Positions 10,101 to 19,904 are shown, numbered from the stretch's first letter. The stretch is DNA of 64,000 nucleotides from Bog-473 sp963838835 (GCA_963838835.1 CAWITA010000019.1:315906-379905); one strand, 5' to 3'. Notes: a model not told the origin generated them from the letters alone. Translations and numbers: made by a program.

Positions 10101-11731
10101 AGCCCTGGCACGCCTCGAGCAGGTTGGCCTCGGGCCCGATGGTGGCCGACAGCGAGGTCACCAATTCCTCACGGATGGCGTCGAGGGGTGGGTTGGTCAC
10201 CTGTGCGAACAGCTGGGTGAAGTAGTCGTACAAGAGCCGGGACCGATCCGAGAGCACCGCGATCGATGTGTCCGAGCCCATGGAACCGACGGGCTCCCCT
10301 CCGGAGCGGGCCATGGGAGCGAGGATGACACGCAACTCCTCCGTCGTGAAGCCGAACAGGCGCTGCTGGGCGACGACGCTCCCGTGCTGGGGGGTGAGCA
10401 TCGTGCGGGCCGGGAGCTCCTCGAGACGGATCTGGTCGGTCTCCAGCCACTCCGCGTAGGGATGCTCGGACGACAGCTCGGCCTTGATCTCTTCGTCCTC
10501 GACCAAGCGACCCTCCGCGGTGTCGACGAGGAACATGCGTCCGGGCTGCAGTCGGCCCTTGCGCACGACGCGCTCGGGCGCGATGTCGAGGACACCCACC
10601 TCGCTGGCGAGCACGACCAACCCGTCGTCGGTCACCCAATAGCGCGCCGGTCGCAGCCCGTTGCGGTCGAGCACGGCCCCGACGACCGTCCCGTCGGTGA
10701 AGCAGACCGCCGCCGGTCCGTCCCAGGGCTCCATGAGCGACGCGTGGTAGCGGTAGAAGGCGCGCCGGTCGCGGTCCATCATGGTGTGGTTCTCCCACGC
10801 TTCGGGGATCATCATCAGCACGGCGTGTGGGAGGGAGCGTCCGCCGAGGTGGAGCAACTCGAGGACCTCGTCGAAGCTCGCCGAGTCGCTCGCGCCCGGA
10901 GTGCAAATCGGGTAGACGCGCGAGAGGTCGCCCTCAATCAGTGGCGTCTCGAGCAGGGCCTCGCGGGCGCGCATCCAGTTGCGGTTGCCCGCCAGCGTGT
11001 TGATCTCCCCGTTGTGGCACAAGTAGCGGTAAGGATGGGCGAGCGGCCAGCTCGGGAAGGTGTTCGTCGAGAAGCGCGAGTGCACCAGGGCCAGCCCGGA
11101 TTCGAACCGAGGGTCCCGCAGGTCGGGGAAGAACTGGCGTAACTGCTCCGAGGTCAGCATGCCCTTGTAGACGATCGTCCGGGCCGACAGCGACGGAAAG
11201 TACAACCCGTCGACGGCGTGCTCGGCCCGCTTGCGCAGCACGAAGGCACGACGCTCGAGCGCCATGATGTCCACGCCCGGGCCAGACGGCACCACGAAGA
11301 CCTGCTCGATCAGCGGCATGGCCCCGCGCGGTGCGGCCCAGGCCCTCCGCCTCGAGGGGCACGGTGCGCCAGCCCAGCACCGACAACCCCTCTTGGAGCG
11401 CCGTGTGCTCCACGACGGTCCGGGCCTTCAGCGCGTCATCCGGGTCGGTGGGCAGAAAGGCCAATCCCACCGCGTAGCCGCCGGCGGCGGGCAGGGAGAA
11501 CCCGGCGCCACCCGCGGCCTCCACCAGGAAGCGGTGCGGGATCTGGACCAGGATGCCGGCGCCGTCGCCGGTCTCCACCTCGGCCCCCGATGCACCCCGG
11601 TGCGCCAGGCGCTCCAAAACGGTGAGGCCGCGGTCGACGATGTCGTGATCGGGCCGGCCGTGCAAATCGGCCACCATGCCGACACCACAGGCGTCGTGCT
11701 CGTATGCCGGGTCGTAGAGGCCAGTGGCCAT
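7171..11731 (-). CDS. gltB: Glutamate synthase (NADPH) large/alpha subunit (one frameshift)
   Basis: Converts glutamine plus 2-oxoglutarate to two glutamates. About 1520 residues when repaired, the normal length. Order: class II glutamine amidotransferase with nucleophile Cys in HDACGVGMVADLHG near the N-terminus, then HSRFSTNTFPSW and CHNGEINTLAGNRNW, the central domain, the FMN-binding synthase domain (GEGGEDAERY, SGHDGGTGAAPLTS), the 3Fe-4S motif MRVCHLDTCPVGIATQNP, and the C-terminal beta-helix (GGRLVVRPP). The frame is broken once at 11322-11325: the upstream segment reads GLGRTARG and the downstream segment MPLIEQVFVVPSGPG. One extra base in a C4 run (G4 on the coding strand) explains it. 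An intact partner gltD and full-length conservation argue for a consensus error. Divergent from thiO across 97 bases. Confidence 0.93.
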
Positions 11732-11828
11732 CGGCGTCCTTCCGAAAATAAGAGAAACGACTACCGGGACGACGTTGGCCCGAAGGTGGAAGAACCAGGA
11801 TACACGAACGGCCTCCTAGGCTGGGAAC

Positions 11829-12950
11829 ATGTCGTCGCGCGTCCAGGTCGTGGGGGGCGGGGTCGTCGGGCTGGCATGCGCGTGGCAACTGTCACGCAAC
11901 GGCCATGACGTGACGGTCGTGGCCCCGGCGCCCGGGCGCGACGGTGCCTCCTGGGTGGCCGCCGGCATGCTCGCCCCGGTCACCGAGGCGCAGTTCGGCG
12001 AGTCCGCGCTCACGGCGCTCCTCCTCGAGGGGTCACGCCTCTGGCCTGCGTTCGCCGCCACGCTGGAGGACGCCGCCGGGCGCGCCCTCGGTTACGATAC
12101 GGTTGGCACGGTCACCGTCGCGCTCGATGCGTCCGACCGCGCCAGCCTCGACGACCTCCTCGCCTACCAGCACTCGCTCGGTCTGCGCGCCTGGCGCAAG
12201 AGCGCGAGTGAGTGCCGCGCCCTGGTGCCTGCGCTCAGCCCCGCCTTGCGCGGTGGCATGGAGGTGCCCGGCGACCATCAGGTCGACAACCGGGCCCTGC
12301 TCGACGCGCTCGTGCGGGCCTGCCGCGCCGCCGGTGTCACCTTCGTCGAGGGCACCGTGTCTGCCATCGACGCGGGACCCGAGCTCGTCCTGGCCGACGG
12401 CCGCCGCCTCGGACCCGGTCCCGTCGTCCTGGCGGCTGGGACGGGCGTGGCCGCCATCGCCGGCCTCGAGGACGCTGCACTCCCGACCGTGCGGCCGGTC
12501 AAGGGGCACATCCTGCGCCTCGGTCCTCTCGGTGGTCCCCGAGCCGGTACCGCTCCCCTGCTGACCCGGACCGTGCGGGGACTGGTGCGGGGGCGCTCGG
12601 TGTACCTGGTGCCGCGGCGGGACGGCTCGGTGGTGGTGGGGGCCACGGTCGAAGAGCGCGGCGCCGACACCGGCGTGCAGGCGGGCGCGGTCCACGAGCT
12701 GCTCTGCGACGCCCGGGCGATCGTCCCGGGGATCGACGAGCTGGAGTTGCTCGAGGCGGCCGCCGGACTGCGGCCCGCTACCCCGGACAACATGCCGCGC
12801 ATCGGCTGGACCGGGGTGGACGGGGTCGTGGCCGCGGTCGGCCACTACCGGAACGGGATCCTGCTGGCGCCGCTCACCGCTGCCGCAGTCGTCGACCTGG
12901 TGGGCCGCCGTCCGTTGGCGCCGCTGATCGAGGCGCTGGCGCCGGCATGA
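11829..12950 (+). CDS. thiO: Glycine oxidase ThiO (FAD-dependent)
   Basis: Predicted flavoenzyme oxidising glycine to iminoacetate/dehydroglycine for formation of the thiamine thiazole ring. The 373-residue product starts at ATG 11829, five bases after GGGAA, with an N-terminal Rossmann FAD motif (VVGGGVVGLACAW, residues about 7-19), DGASWVAAGMLAP typical of ThiO/DAO proteins, a central substrate domain, and the C-terminal GLRPATPDNMPRIGW and VGHYRNGILLAPLTA that close the FAD site. The last codon overlaps thiS by ATGA, so the two are coupled and the context supports thiamine synthesis. thiG and thiF are not in the window. A paralogue lies at 14691-15838. Confidence 0.92.
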   Translation: MSSRVQVVGGGVVGLACAWQLSRNGHDVTVVAPAPGRDGASWVAAGMLAPVTEAQFGESALTALLLEGSRLWPAFAATLEDAAGRALGYDTVGTVTVALDASDRASLDDLLAYQHSLGLRAWRKSASECRALVPALSPALRGGMEVPGDHQVDNRALLDALVRACRAAGVTFVEGTVSAIDAGPELVLADGRRLGPGPVVLAAGTGVAAIAGLEDAALPTVRPVKGHILRLGPLGGPRAGTAPLLTRTVRGLVRGRSVYLVPRRDGSVVVGATVEERGADTGVQAGAVHELLCDARAIVPGIDELELLEAAAGLRPATPDNMPRIGWTGVDGVVAAVGHYRNGILLAPLTAAAVVDLVGRRPLAPLIEALAPA

Positions 12951-13162
12951 GCGCGCTCGGCCTGCGTGTGAACGGCGAGCCGATGGAGGTGGAGGCGGGC
13001 GCCACCATCGCCGACCTCGTGGCCCGGCTCACCGACGAGGCCGACCCCAAGGGGGTGGCGGTCGCCGTCGATCGATGCGTCATCCCGCGCTCGGAATGGG
13101 CGACGACGCCGGCACGGGCCGGGTCCCTGGTCGAGGTGGTGAGCGCCGCCGCAGGCGGCTGA
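12947..13162 (+). CDS. thiS: Sulfur carrier protein ThiS
   Basis: Small ubiquitin-fold sulfur carrier of 71 residues that delivers thiocarboxylate sulfur for thiazole formation. The ATG at 12947 overlaps the thiO stop (ATGA). Visible features are a beta-grasp start (LRVNGEPMEVEAGATIADLV), VAVAVDRCVIPRSEW and the essential C-terminal Gly-Gly (EVVSAAAGG). Length, C-terminal GG and coupling to thiO make the call firm. Confidence 0.92.
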   Translation: MSALGLRVNGEPMEVEAGATIADLVARLTDEADPKGVAVAVDRCVIPRSEWATTPARAGSLVEVVSAAAGG

Positions 13163-13205
13163 GCGGTTGTTGTGGGCACCGGCCGTCGGTGCCAGAATCT
13201 CCCGA

Positions 13206-14675
13206 ATGCCCCCGGACTCCCCCACCGGCCCGACCGCGTTCGTGCTCGCCGGGGGTGGGACCAAGGGGTCGTTCGAGGTGGGCGTGCTCCAGTACCTGGT
13301 CGGCGTCGAGGGGATCGTGCCCGACATCATCACGGCGACGTCGGCCGGCGCCATCGCGGCCACCGTCATCGCCCAGGCCCGGACGCTGGCCGAGTTCGCG
13401 CGGCGGGTCGACGAGATCGAGGGCAACCTGCTGGCCTGGACGCGCTCGGAGCACGTCTTCGGCAAGCAGGCGTGGCTCGCCGCACTCGACGGCACGGCGC
13501 TCGGCCGCGAGATCGACCAGGAGATCGCCGAGGGCACCCGCCCGCCGTTTCCCCTGACGCCCGCCACCGTGCTCGCCGGCAACGAGGTGGTGCCGCCGGC
13601 CGGCTCGTCCAACCGGCGGGAACGGCGCCAGGCCCGGCGGGCGCGGCGGGCACGCCAACGCCGCCTCGCACGGCTCGTTGCCGGCGCCAGTTTGCGCCTC
13701 CTCCGCGTCCGGCGGCGGCTGCGTGCAAGCGGCAGCGCCGTCCTCAACCTCGACCCGCTGGCCGAGGCGCTCCGCCACGGCGGCAGCGGGGGTGTCCGGC
13801 CCGTGGACCCGTCGCTGGTGCGCCGGCCCGGCCTCCAACTGCGCCTGGCGGTCACCGCACTGCGGGCCGGCAGCCTGCGCTACGTCACCCAGGACGGGAC
13901 GATCGTCGAGTCCGACGCCCGCACGCCGGCCCCGGGGGCCGCAGCGGGGCCGGTCGACCTGATCGACGGTGCCGTCGCCTCGGCGAGCGTCCCGATGGTC
14001 TTCCCGCCCCACCCCATGGCCGACGATGACTACGTCGACGGTGGCGTGATCGAGATCGTGCCCGTCCGTGCCGCGGCGGACATCGGGGCGACGCGGATCT
14101 TCGCCGTAGTTGCGGTGCCGCTCAGGATGGCCCGAGACGAGCGCGACTACGCGGCCGCTCCCCTGGGCTACATCGGTCTGCGGTCCATGGGGATGATCGG
14201 CGTGGCCGAGAGGCAGATCTCGAACCTCAACGTGGCGCTGCCCGCCGGCACCACCCTCACCACGATCGACCCCGTCGTCGACGTCGTCGGCCTGTTCGAG
14301 GTCGAGCCCGGGCTCCTGCGGATCAACAAGGACTACGGCTGGTTGCGCGCCGCCGACGTCCTGGCCGAGAGCGACGCCGGCATCCGGGCCGACATGGCTG
14401 ACGCCACCCACGGCATCGTCGAAGCGCGGCGTGAGGCCTGGCACCTGGAGGAGTCGCTCTGGGCGCGCCACCGGGTCGACGGGGCCGATCCCGGCACCCT
14501 GGCGCTCCTGCGCGAGCAGAAGGAGCGCGTGCGTGACTTGGTGGACCGGCGCAAACAGCTCGGCTTTCCGGTGCCCCCAGGCTGCGAAGCGTGGTGGCTC
14601 GACTACGAGACCCACACGGCCGAACGCCCGCACGGACTGCCCCCGGCGCCGAGCACGTCGGACCGGCACGGCTGA
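13206..14675 (+). CDS. Patatin-like phospholipase family protein
   Basis: Predicted serine lipid acyl hydrolase of 489 residues. The N-terminus has the oxyanion-hole glycine loop AGGGTKGSFEVG (about residues 15-26), the nucleophile elbow ITATSAGAIAA with Ser46, and the dyad Asp in YVDGGVIEIVPV near residue 277. The elbow is A-x-S-x-G instead of the usual G-x-S-x-G, an uncommon substitution that may still fit the turn. A basic Arg/Ala-rich insert (about residues 135-175) separates the elbow from the rest of the domain, and the C-terminal 120 residues form a charged helical tail. ATG 13206 is preferred over the GTG-type start at 13167 because homology begins at once after it. It lies 43 bases after thiS, perhaps in one transcript, but has no obvious thiamine role. 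Confidence 0.85.
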   Translation: MPPDSPTGPTAFVLAGGGTKGSFEVGVLQYLVGVEGIVPDIITATSAGAIAATVIAQARTLAEFARRVDEIEGNLLAWTRSEHVFGKQAWLAALDGTALGREIDQEIAEGTRPPFPLTPATVLAGNEVVPPAGSSNRRERRQARRARRARQRRLARLVAGASLRLLRVRRRLRASGSAVLNLDPLAEALRHGGSGGVRPVDPSLVRRPGLQLRLAVTALRAGSLRYVTQDGTIVESDARTPAPGAAAGPVDLIDGAVASASVPMVFPPHPMADDDYVDGGVIEIVPVRAAADIGATRIFAVVAVPLRMARDERDYAAAPLGYIGLRSMGMIGVAERQISNLNVALPAGTTLTTIDPVVDVVGLFEVEPGLLRINKDYGWLRAADVLAESDAGIRADMADATHGIVEARREAWHLEESLWARHRVDGADPGTLALLREQKERVRDLVDRRKQLGFPVPPGCEAWWLDYETHTAERPHGLPPAPSTSDRHG

Positions 14676-14690
14676 TCCGTAGCGTCGACC

Positions 14691-15838
14691 TCAGGCGAAG
14701 CGCGCCGGGTCGAACGCCGCCGGCAGGGGCGGCTCGTCGGCCGGGAGCGGCACGCCCGCCATGTCGTACGCCAGCACGCGCGCGGAGTACGGCCCCTGCA
14801 GCAGCCCGTTGGCACCGTGGCCGGTGGCGACCCAGACGTTGCCCCATCCCGACAACCGCCCGACGAGGGCGCGTTCGTCGGCCGAGGTCGGGCGCAGCCC
14901 GACACGGGTCTCGAGGTAACCGGCCCCCGCGAGGCCCGGCGCGACGAGCAGGCACTCACGCAGCAGTTCTTGGAGCCCGGCTGCGGTCACGGTGACGGAG
15001 AACCCGGCCGCGGCCTCGAAAGTTCCCCCGCAGGCCACCCTGCCCCCCGGCCAGGGCACGAGATAGTGGGTCAGCAGCGGCTGCACCACGGGCCACTCAC
15101 CGGTCTCCGCCTCCACACCAAGATGCACGATCTGCCCCTTCGTCGGCCCCACCGGCAGGCGCACGCCGAGCCACTCCCCGACGGCCGCGGTCCAGGCGCC
15201 ACCGGCGACGACCAGGGCCCTGCACCCGACGTTGTGGTGGCCCTCCACGCTGACCGATTCGACGCGGCGGGGGCTGGCCGCCGGCGCGACGACCCCGTGC
15301 ACGGTGCCCTCCACGAAGGTGACACCTCGGGCCAGGGCGGCCTGACGCAGCGCGGCGGCCATGCCCCGGCCGTCCACGCGCGCCGAGCCGGGCGCCTGCA
15401 GGACGCGGTCGACGCGGCCGAGGGGAGGGAAGAGCGAGGTGGCCTCCTCGGGCGTGATCTCGAACACCTCCTCCGGCGAGCGTCGGAGCGCCAGATCGGC
15501 AAAGGGGGCGAACCAACTGTCTTCCCGCGCGGCAGGCCGATGGAGAGGATCCCGCAGGCGCCGTACCCGGCGTCCGTCACGTCGACGCCGTCGCCGGCGA
15601 TCCGCCTCAGCAGCGCCGGATAGTGCACGCCGGCCTGGCGCAGGAAGGGCCAGAGCTCGGGGTCGTCCTCGTGGCTGGTGGCGGGCGAGAGGATCCCCGC
15701 CCCGGCGTCGGTCGCCCGCCCCGGATAACCGCCGTCGATCACGGTGACCTGGGTGCCCAGGCACGCCAGCTCGTAGGCGAGGGACAGGCCCACCAGGCCG
15801 GCACCGACCACGGCCACGTCGCTCGCTTGCCCGGTCAC
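14691..15838 (-). CDS. FAD-dependent amino-acid oxidase, glycine oxidase/ThiO-like paralogue (one frameshift)
   Basis: Second DAO-family flavoenzyme, about 382 residues if repaired. From GTG 15838 the N-terminus reads VAVVGAGLVGLSLAYELA (FAD Rossmann) and ATDAGAGILSPATS; after CGILSIGLP, near 15525-15540, the homology moves one frame to EDSWFAPFADLALRRSPEE and continues through RVDGRGMAAALRQAAL, ALVVAGGAWTAAVG and the C-terminal VATGHGANGLLQGPYSA. Both halves are typical, so the break is a single indel. It faces the dehalogenase gene across 47 bases. It may be a thiazole-pathway duplicate or an amine/amino-acid oxidase; the substrate is not readable. Confidence 0.82.
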
Positions 15839-15885
15839 GCCCCCGAGTCCACCAGGCCCGCGGCCGGCGTGCCAGGTGGGGCACG

Positions 15886-16851
15886 ATGAGCGCCGTGCAG
15901 CTGGTGCGGACTCCCGAGGGGCGCTTCGCCGACCTGCCGGAGTTCCCCTTCGCGCCGCACTACGCCGAGCTTCCCGACGGGCTGCGTATGCACTACGTCG
16001 ACGAGGGGCCCGCCGGCGCCGAGACCGTCCTCCTGCTGCACGGGCAGCCCACCTGGAGCTACCTCTACCGCACGGTCGTGGCCCGACTCGAGGCGCGCGG
16101 CCTGCGCGCCGTCGCACCGGACCTCGTCGGGTTCGGCCGCTCCGACAAGCCGTTGGAGCGCACGGCGCACACGGTGGGCGCCCACATCGACTGGATGGGC
16201 CAGTTCGTCGACGCGCTGGGGCTCGGCGCCATCACCCTGGTCGTCCAGGACTGGGGCGGCCCCATCGGGCTTGGTGTCCTGGCCGCGCGGCCAGGGCTGT
16301 TCCGCCGCGTCGTGGCCGCCAACACGGCGCTGCACACCGCCGACGCCCGCCTGGCGGGACGGCTCGCCTGGGCCGTCCACGCCGGCACCGACGGCACCGT
16401 CACCGTGGAACAGGCCCTGCTCGACTATCAGCGGCTCACCCAGCAGCTCACGCCGTTCCGACCCAGCCTCTTCGTCCAAGGGGCCACCGCGTCGGAGGTC
16501 CCGGACCCGGTGCTGGCGGCCTACGACGCTCCGTTCCCCGACGAGGCATTTTGCGCCGGACCGCGTCAGCTGCCGCTCCTCATCGGTCTCACCCCGGCCA
16601 GCGAATGTGCCCGCCTCAACCGGCGCGCCTTGGAGGCCCTGGCCGGCTTCCCAGGCCCGTTCCTCACCGCCTTCTCCGACGGCGACCCGGGCACCCGCGG
16701 CTGGGCCGAGGTGCTGTGTCAGCACGTGCCGGGCGCGGCCGGCCTCTTGCATCCCACTGTGGCCGGCGCCGGCCACTTCCTCCAAGAAGACCGCGGTGAC
16801 GAGCTGGCCGACGTCGTGGCCCAGTTCGTGGAGGTCACGCCCCCGGACTGA
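15886..16851 (+). CDS. Haloalkane dehalogenase (alpha/beta hydrolase, HLD-I type)
   Basis: Predicted hydrolytic dehalogenase releasing halide from alkyl halides. The 321-residue sequence has LHGQPTWSYLYR at about 51-62 (oxyanion region, in which the W is a halide ligand in the family), PDLVGFGRSDKP, the nucleophile elbow VVQDWGGPIGL with Asp122 followed by the halide-stabilising Trp, and the catalytic His in AGAGHFLQED. An Asp nucleophile in place of Ser is diagnostic of dehalogenases among these folds. Divergent from the FAD oxidase gene; its stop codon directly abuts the stop of convergent pspA with no bases between. Natural substrates of such enzymes are often unknown, so the physiological role is open. 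Confidence 0.9.
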   Translation: MSAVQLVRTPEGRFADLPEFPFAPHYAELPDGLRMHYVDEGPAGAETVLLLHGQPTWSYLYRTVVARLEARGLRAVAPDLVGFGRSDKPLERTAHTVGAHIDWMGQFVDALGLGAITLVVQDWGGPIGLGVLAARPGLFRRVVAANTALHTADARLAGRLAWAVHAGTDGTVTVEQALLDYQRLTQQLTPFRPSLFVQGATASEVPDPVLAAYDAPFPDEAFCAGPRQLPLLIGLTPASECARLNRRALEALAGFPGPFLTAFSDGDPGTRGWAEVLCQHVPGAAGLLHPTVAGAGHFLQEDRGDELADVVAQFVEVTPPD

Positions 16852-17619
16852 TCACGAGGTCGGGGCCGATTCTTCGGGGGCTGCCTCAGGTGCCGCTGCC
16901 AATGCTTCGGGCTCCGGGGCGCCGGTCCCCAGCTGTGCCTTGAGTGCCGCGAGTTCGTTGTCGACCTGTGCGTCCTGGCCGACTTGGTCGAGCTCCTTCT
17001 GGATGTCGTCGGTGCCGCCCCCGACGTCCTCGAGGACACCGGACTCGAGGAGTTCGTCGAGCGCCCCCGAGCGGGCCTGCATGGTGGCGATCTTGTCCTG
17101 CGCCCGCTGGAGCGTCGCACCGGAGTCGTTGAACGACTTCGATATTCCCGCTGTGCTCTCGTCGACCGAGGAGATCGCCTTGGCCGCGGTGTATTGGGCC
17201 TTGAGCGTCTCTTTCTGGGTGCGGAAGTCGTTGACCCGCTTCTGGAGTACGTCCAGAGTCTGGGTGAGCTTCTGCTCCTCTTCGTCCAATTGTTGCACCT
17301 GCGGCTGCATCTGGTCGATCTGCTGCTGGGCGGCCGCCTTGCGGGACAGGGCCTCCTTGGCCAGGTCCTCGCGGTTGGCCGCCAGCGCCTGCTTGGCCTG
17401 GTCCTGCAGGTGGTCGATGGTGTGTTGGAACTGCTCCTCCTGGAGCTGGAGCCGCTTCTTGGAGCCGGCGATGTCGACCAGGGCCCGGCGCACCTGGGTG
17501 ATCTGCTCGAGCATCTTCTCGTAGGAGAGGTCGAGCATCTCGTCGGGCTTCTCGGCGGCGTCGAGCGCCTTGTTCGTCTTGGCCTGCACGATGTCGTGTG
17601 CCCGTTGGAAGATGCTCAT
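16852..17619 (-). CDS. pspA: PspA/IM30 (ESCRT-III-like) membrane-stress protein
   Basis: Cytoplasmic membrane-associated protein that binds stressed membranes and stabilises them. The 255-residue product starts MSIFQRAHDIVQAKTNKALD, the typical amphipathic N-terminal helix, followed by an almost continuous coiled coil to about residue 200 (EKMLEQITQVRRALVDIAGS, many Q/E/K heptads). The acidic Ala/Glu/Pro-rich tail is less conserved. No partner psp genes lie alongside; upstream is a 152-base gap to the exported CAP/TIG protein gene. Confidence 0.92.
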   Translation of the reverse strand: MSIFQRAHDIVQAKTNKALDAAEKPDEMLDLSYEKMLEQITQVRRALVDIAGSKKRLQLQEEQFQHTIDHLQDQAKQALAANREDLAKEALSRKAAAQQQIDQMQPQVQQLDEEEQKLTQTLDVLQKRVNDFRTQKETLKAQYTAAKAISSVDESTAGISKSFNDSGATLQRAQDKIATMQARSGALDELLESGVLEDVGGGTDDIQKELDQVGQDAQVDNELAALKAQLGTGAPEPEALAAAPEAAPEESAPTS

Positions 17620-17771
17620 GCTTTCCCTCCCTGGGGTGGGTCCGAAACCCCAACCATATTCGAATCAGTTCCTGTGCGTTCTCGGTGACCGACCCTCGGA
17701 CGCCACCCGTTCCTCGACGACGGCGCTCCCGTCCCGGGTCTGCCGGTGCGGCTGGCGCTCTGTCGCCAGGC

Positions 17772-19904
17772 TCAGGATCCGGAGGCGGCGATGATCGGCC
17801 CGTTGAGGTGTGTGGCCGACATGTCTCCGTCGTTGGGTGCATCGCCGAAGTTCGTCACCCTTCCGAGCGCGGTCACGACCCAGTAGCCGCCGCCGTCGGA
17901 GGTCTCGAAGACGGCAGACGCCGGATCCAGCCCGCCGGCCTCGCCCGGAGTCAGGCTGCCCATGCCGGCCGCATTGCCGAACGGGAACACTTGCCCCGCC
18001 GCGTCGAGGATCCAGTAGCCGCCCCCATTGGGCGTCGCCACGGCAGAGGTGATGGCCGAGCTCTGCGATCCGGGCTGGCCGTAGTCGGCGGCGTCACCGA
18101 AGGTGTAGACGGCGCCGGTGCTCGTCATGACCCAGTAGCCGTTGCCGCTCGCGTCGGGTACGACGGCCACCGCGGCGCCGTTGCAGCCGCCGATGCCGGG
18201 ACAGGACCCCTCGAACTTTGCGTCACCGAAGGCGAAGACGCCCCCGTCGGAAGCGACCATGAAGTAGCCACCCCCGTCGGTCGAGGGCACCATGCCGACG
18301 ATGGGTGCGTCCAAGCTGTGGGGCAGACCCGATCCGGCGGGATGCAGGCCGGCGCCGGGGATCGAGCCGTGGAAGCCGGCGTTCCCGAAGGCGAAGATGC
18401 CGCCGTCGGAGGCAACGAGCCAATAGCCCCCCCGGTCGGCCGTCGGCGTGATGCCCACGACGGGACGCTGGAGATGCAGCGACCCGGTGGAGCCGTAGAA
18501 CTGTGCCGACCCAAAGTTGAAGATGCCGCCGTCCGATCCCACCAACCAGTAGCCGTGCGAGGGAGACGGTGGAGGAGGAGCTGGAGAAGGCGGCGCCGGC
18601 GGTGTGCCGTCGGTATAGGTGTACTCGTCGGCCACCGAGATGGCGCTCGTGCCGGCGGGCGTCGTCACCGTGATGTCGACCGTGCCGGGGTTGATGGAAG
18701 GCGGGATGGTGGTCGTGATCTCGGTCGAGTCGTAGCTGATGGAGCCGATGCTCGCGACCTTCCCGAAGTCGACGATCGGTGTCACTCCACCGTCGTCGAG
18801 GTTCGTGCCCTTGATGGTCACACTGCCCGAGGGGATCTGCGCTCCCGAGCTCGGTGACACCGATGTGATCGTCGGGGCATTCGTGGGGGCGTACGTGAAT
18901 TCGTTGACCGCCGGGACGCCGGTCGAGCCAGACGGTCCGGCTCCCGTGGTGACCGTCACGACGACCTGGTCCGTGGTGGTGCCGGCCGGATCGGCCGGCG
19001 CGTCCGCCACGAGCTCCCCGTCCCAGTTCACGCGGACGTTGGTGGCGGGTGAGCCGCCGAAGGACACCTGGGGCGAGGTACCGAAGTAGTTGCCCTCGAT
19101 GGTCACCGGGGTGCCTGCCGCGGTGTTCGGCGAGGAGGCCGGCAGCACCTGGACCATGTCTGGCGTGGCCGCGGTGGTGGGAGTGGGCAAAGTTCCGGGT
19201 GAGCTGCCGGGAACGAGTGAATCGGCCGGATCCACCTGGTTGGCGAAGATCTCGGTGTAGGCGCCGGTCGAGGTGCTGGCGTCACCCATCATGGCGGTCT
19301 GGGAGCCGGTGGTGGTCCAGTTGCCGAGAATGTTGTCCCGGTGGCCCCAACAGCCGCGCCCGCCAGGTGACGTGCAGTCGAGGTTTGTGCCCCCGTAACC
19401 GTCGTCGTACATCCAGGCGTAGTCGGCCCCGAGCGGCGTGTAGTCCTGAGCGAAGATGGAGCCCGCGGAGGTTTCGGCGTACCCCGACGGCAGGGAGGGA
19501 TCCGTGTCGGCGAGCGCGCCGGTCAGCGCGGCGGCGTCGAGCGCGGGATCGAGGCCGGGGAATTCCGAGAGCCCACGGTCCCCTCGCTCCTCGTCGGTGA
19601 TGATGAGCTCCTGGTCGGCGACAGAATCGGTGGCGTAGCCGCTCGGCAAGACGAGAGGGCCGAGGCCCTCGAGCGATCACGCGTAGTTGATGTTGTGGAG
19701 CACCGAGTCGATGCAGCCGGCACTCGTATCGTTCACGGGTGAGACGGAGCAGCGTGGCACCACCTGGGGCGGCACGCTGACCGACGGATTGGACGGCGGC
19801 ACGATGCCGGAGGCTCCGGCTGTCGTCGCGCTGGCGACGACCATGGTGGCAGAAGCGATGCCGGCCGCGGCAGCGAGGGCGGCGCGCGTCAATGCCTTCG
19901 ACAC
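17772..19904 (-). CDS. Exported CAP-domain / TIG / six-repeat GYW protein, interrupted by an in-frame TGA
   Basis: Large surface or secreted protein of about 710 codons. From GTG 19904 it begins with a signal peptide (LTRAALAAAAGIASATMVV, then TTAGA). A CAP (SCP/PR1-like) domain follows, with ELIITDEERGDRGLSEFPGL and the hallmark CWGHRDNILGNW. Two TIG/IPT immunoglobulin-like domains come next (VLPASSPNTAAGTPVTIEGN; ITSVSPSSGAQIPSGSVTI), then a Pro-rich hinge. The C-terminal half is six repeats of about 43 residues, each opening GYW or GYF and carrying an xxFGxA core, which suggests a beta-propeller. An in-frame TGA at 19677-19679 separates CIDSVLHNINYA from SLEGLGPLVLPSGYA although the frame and homology continue unchanged; CGA to TGA would explain it. 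The exact start is uncertain. The substrate or ligand is unknown. Confidence 0.75.

Noticed and set aside
7348..11142. A very long open frame (over 1200 codons) on the plus strand opposite gltB
   Set aside because: It is antisense to a well-conserved gene, and its translation is Arg/His/Asp/Gly/Val-rich without any domain. High GC at third positions of gltB keeps stops out of this antisense frame. Similar long frames lie opposite pgi and gltD.
19677..19679. TGA read as selenocysteine
   Set aside because: The codon lies in a linker, not in a redox motif, and no SECIS-like hairpin was evident directly downstream. A point mutation of CGA is simpler.
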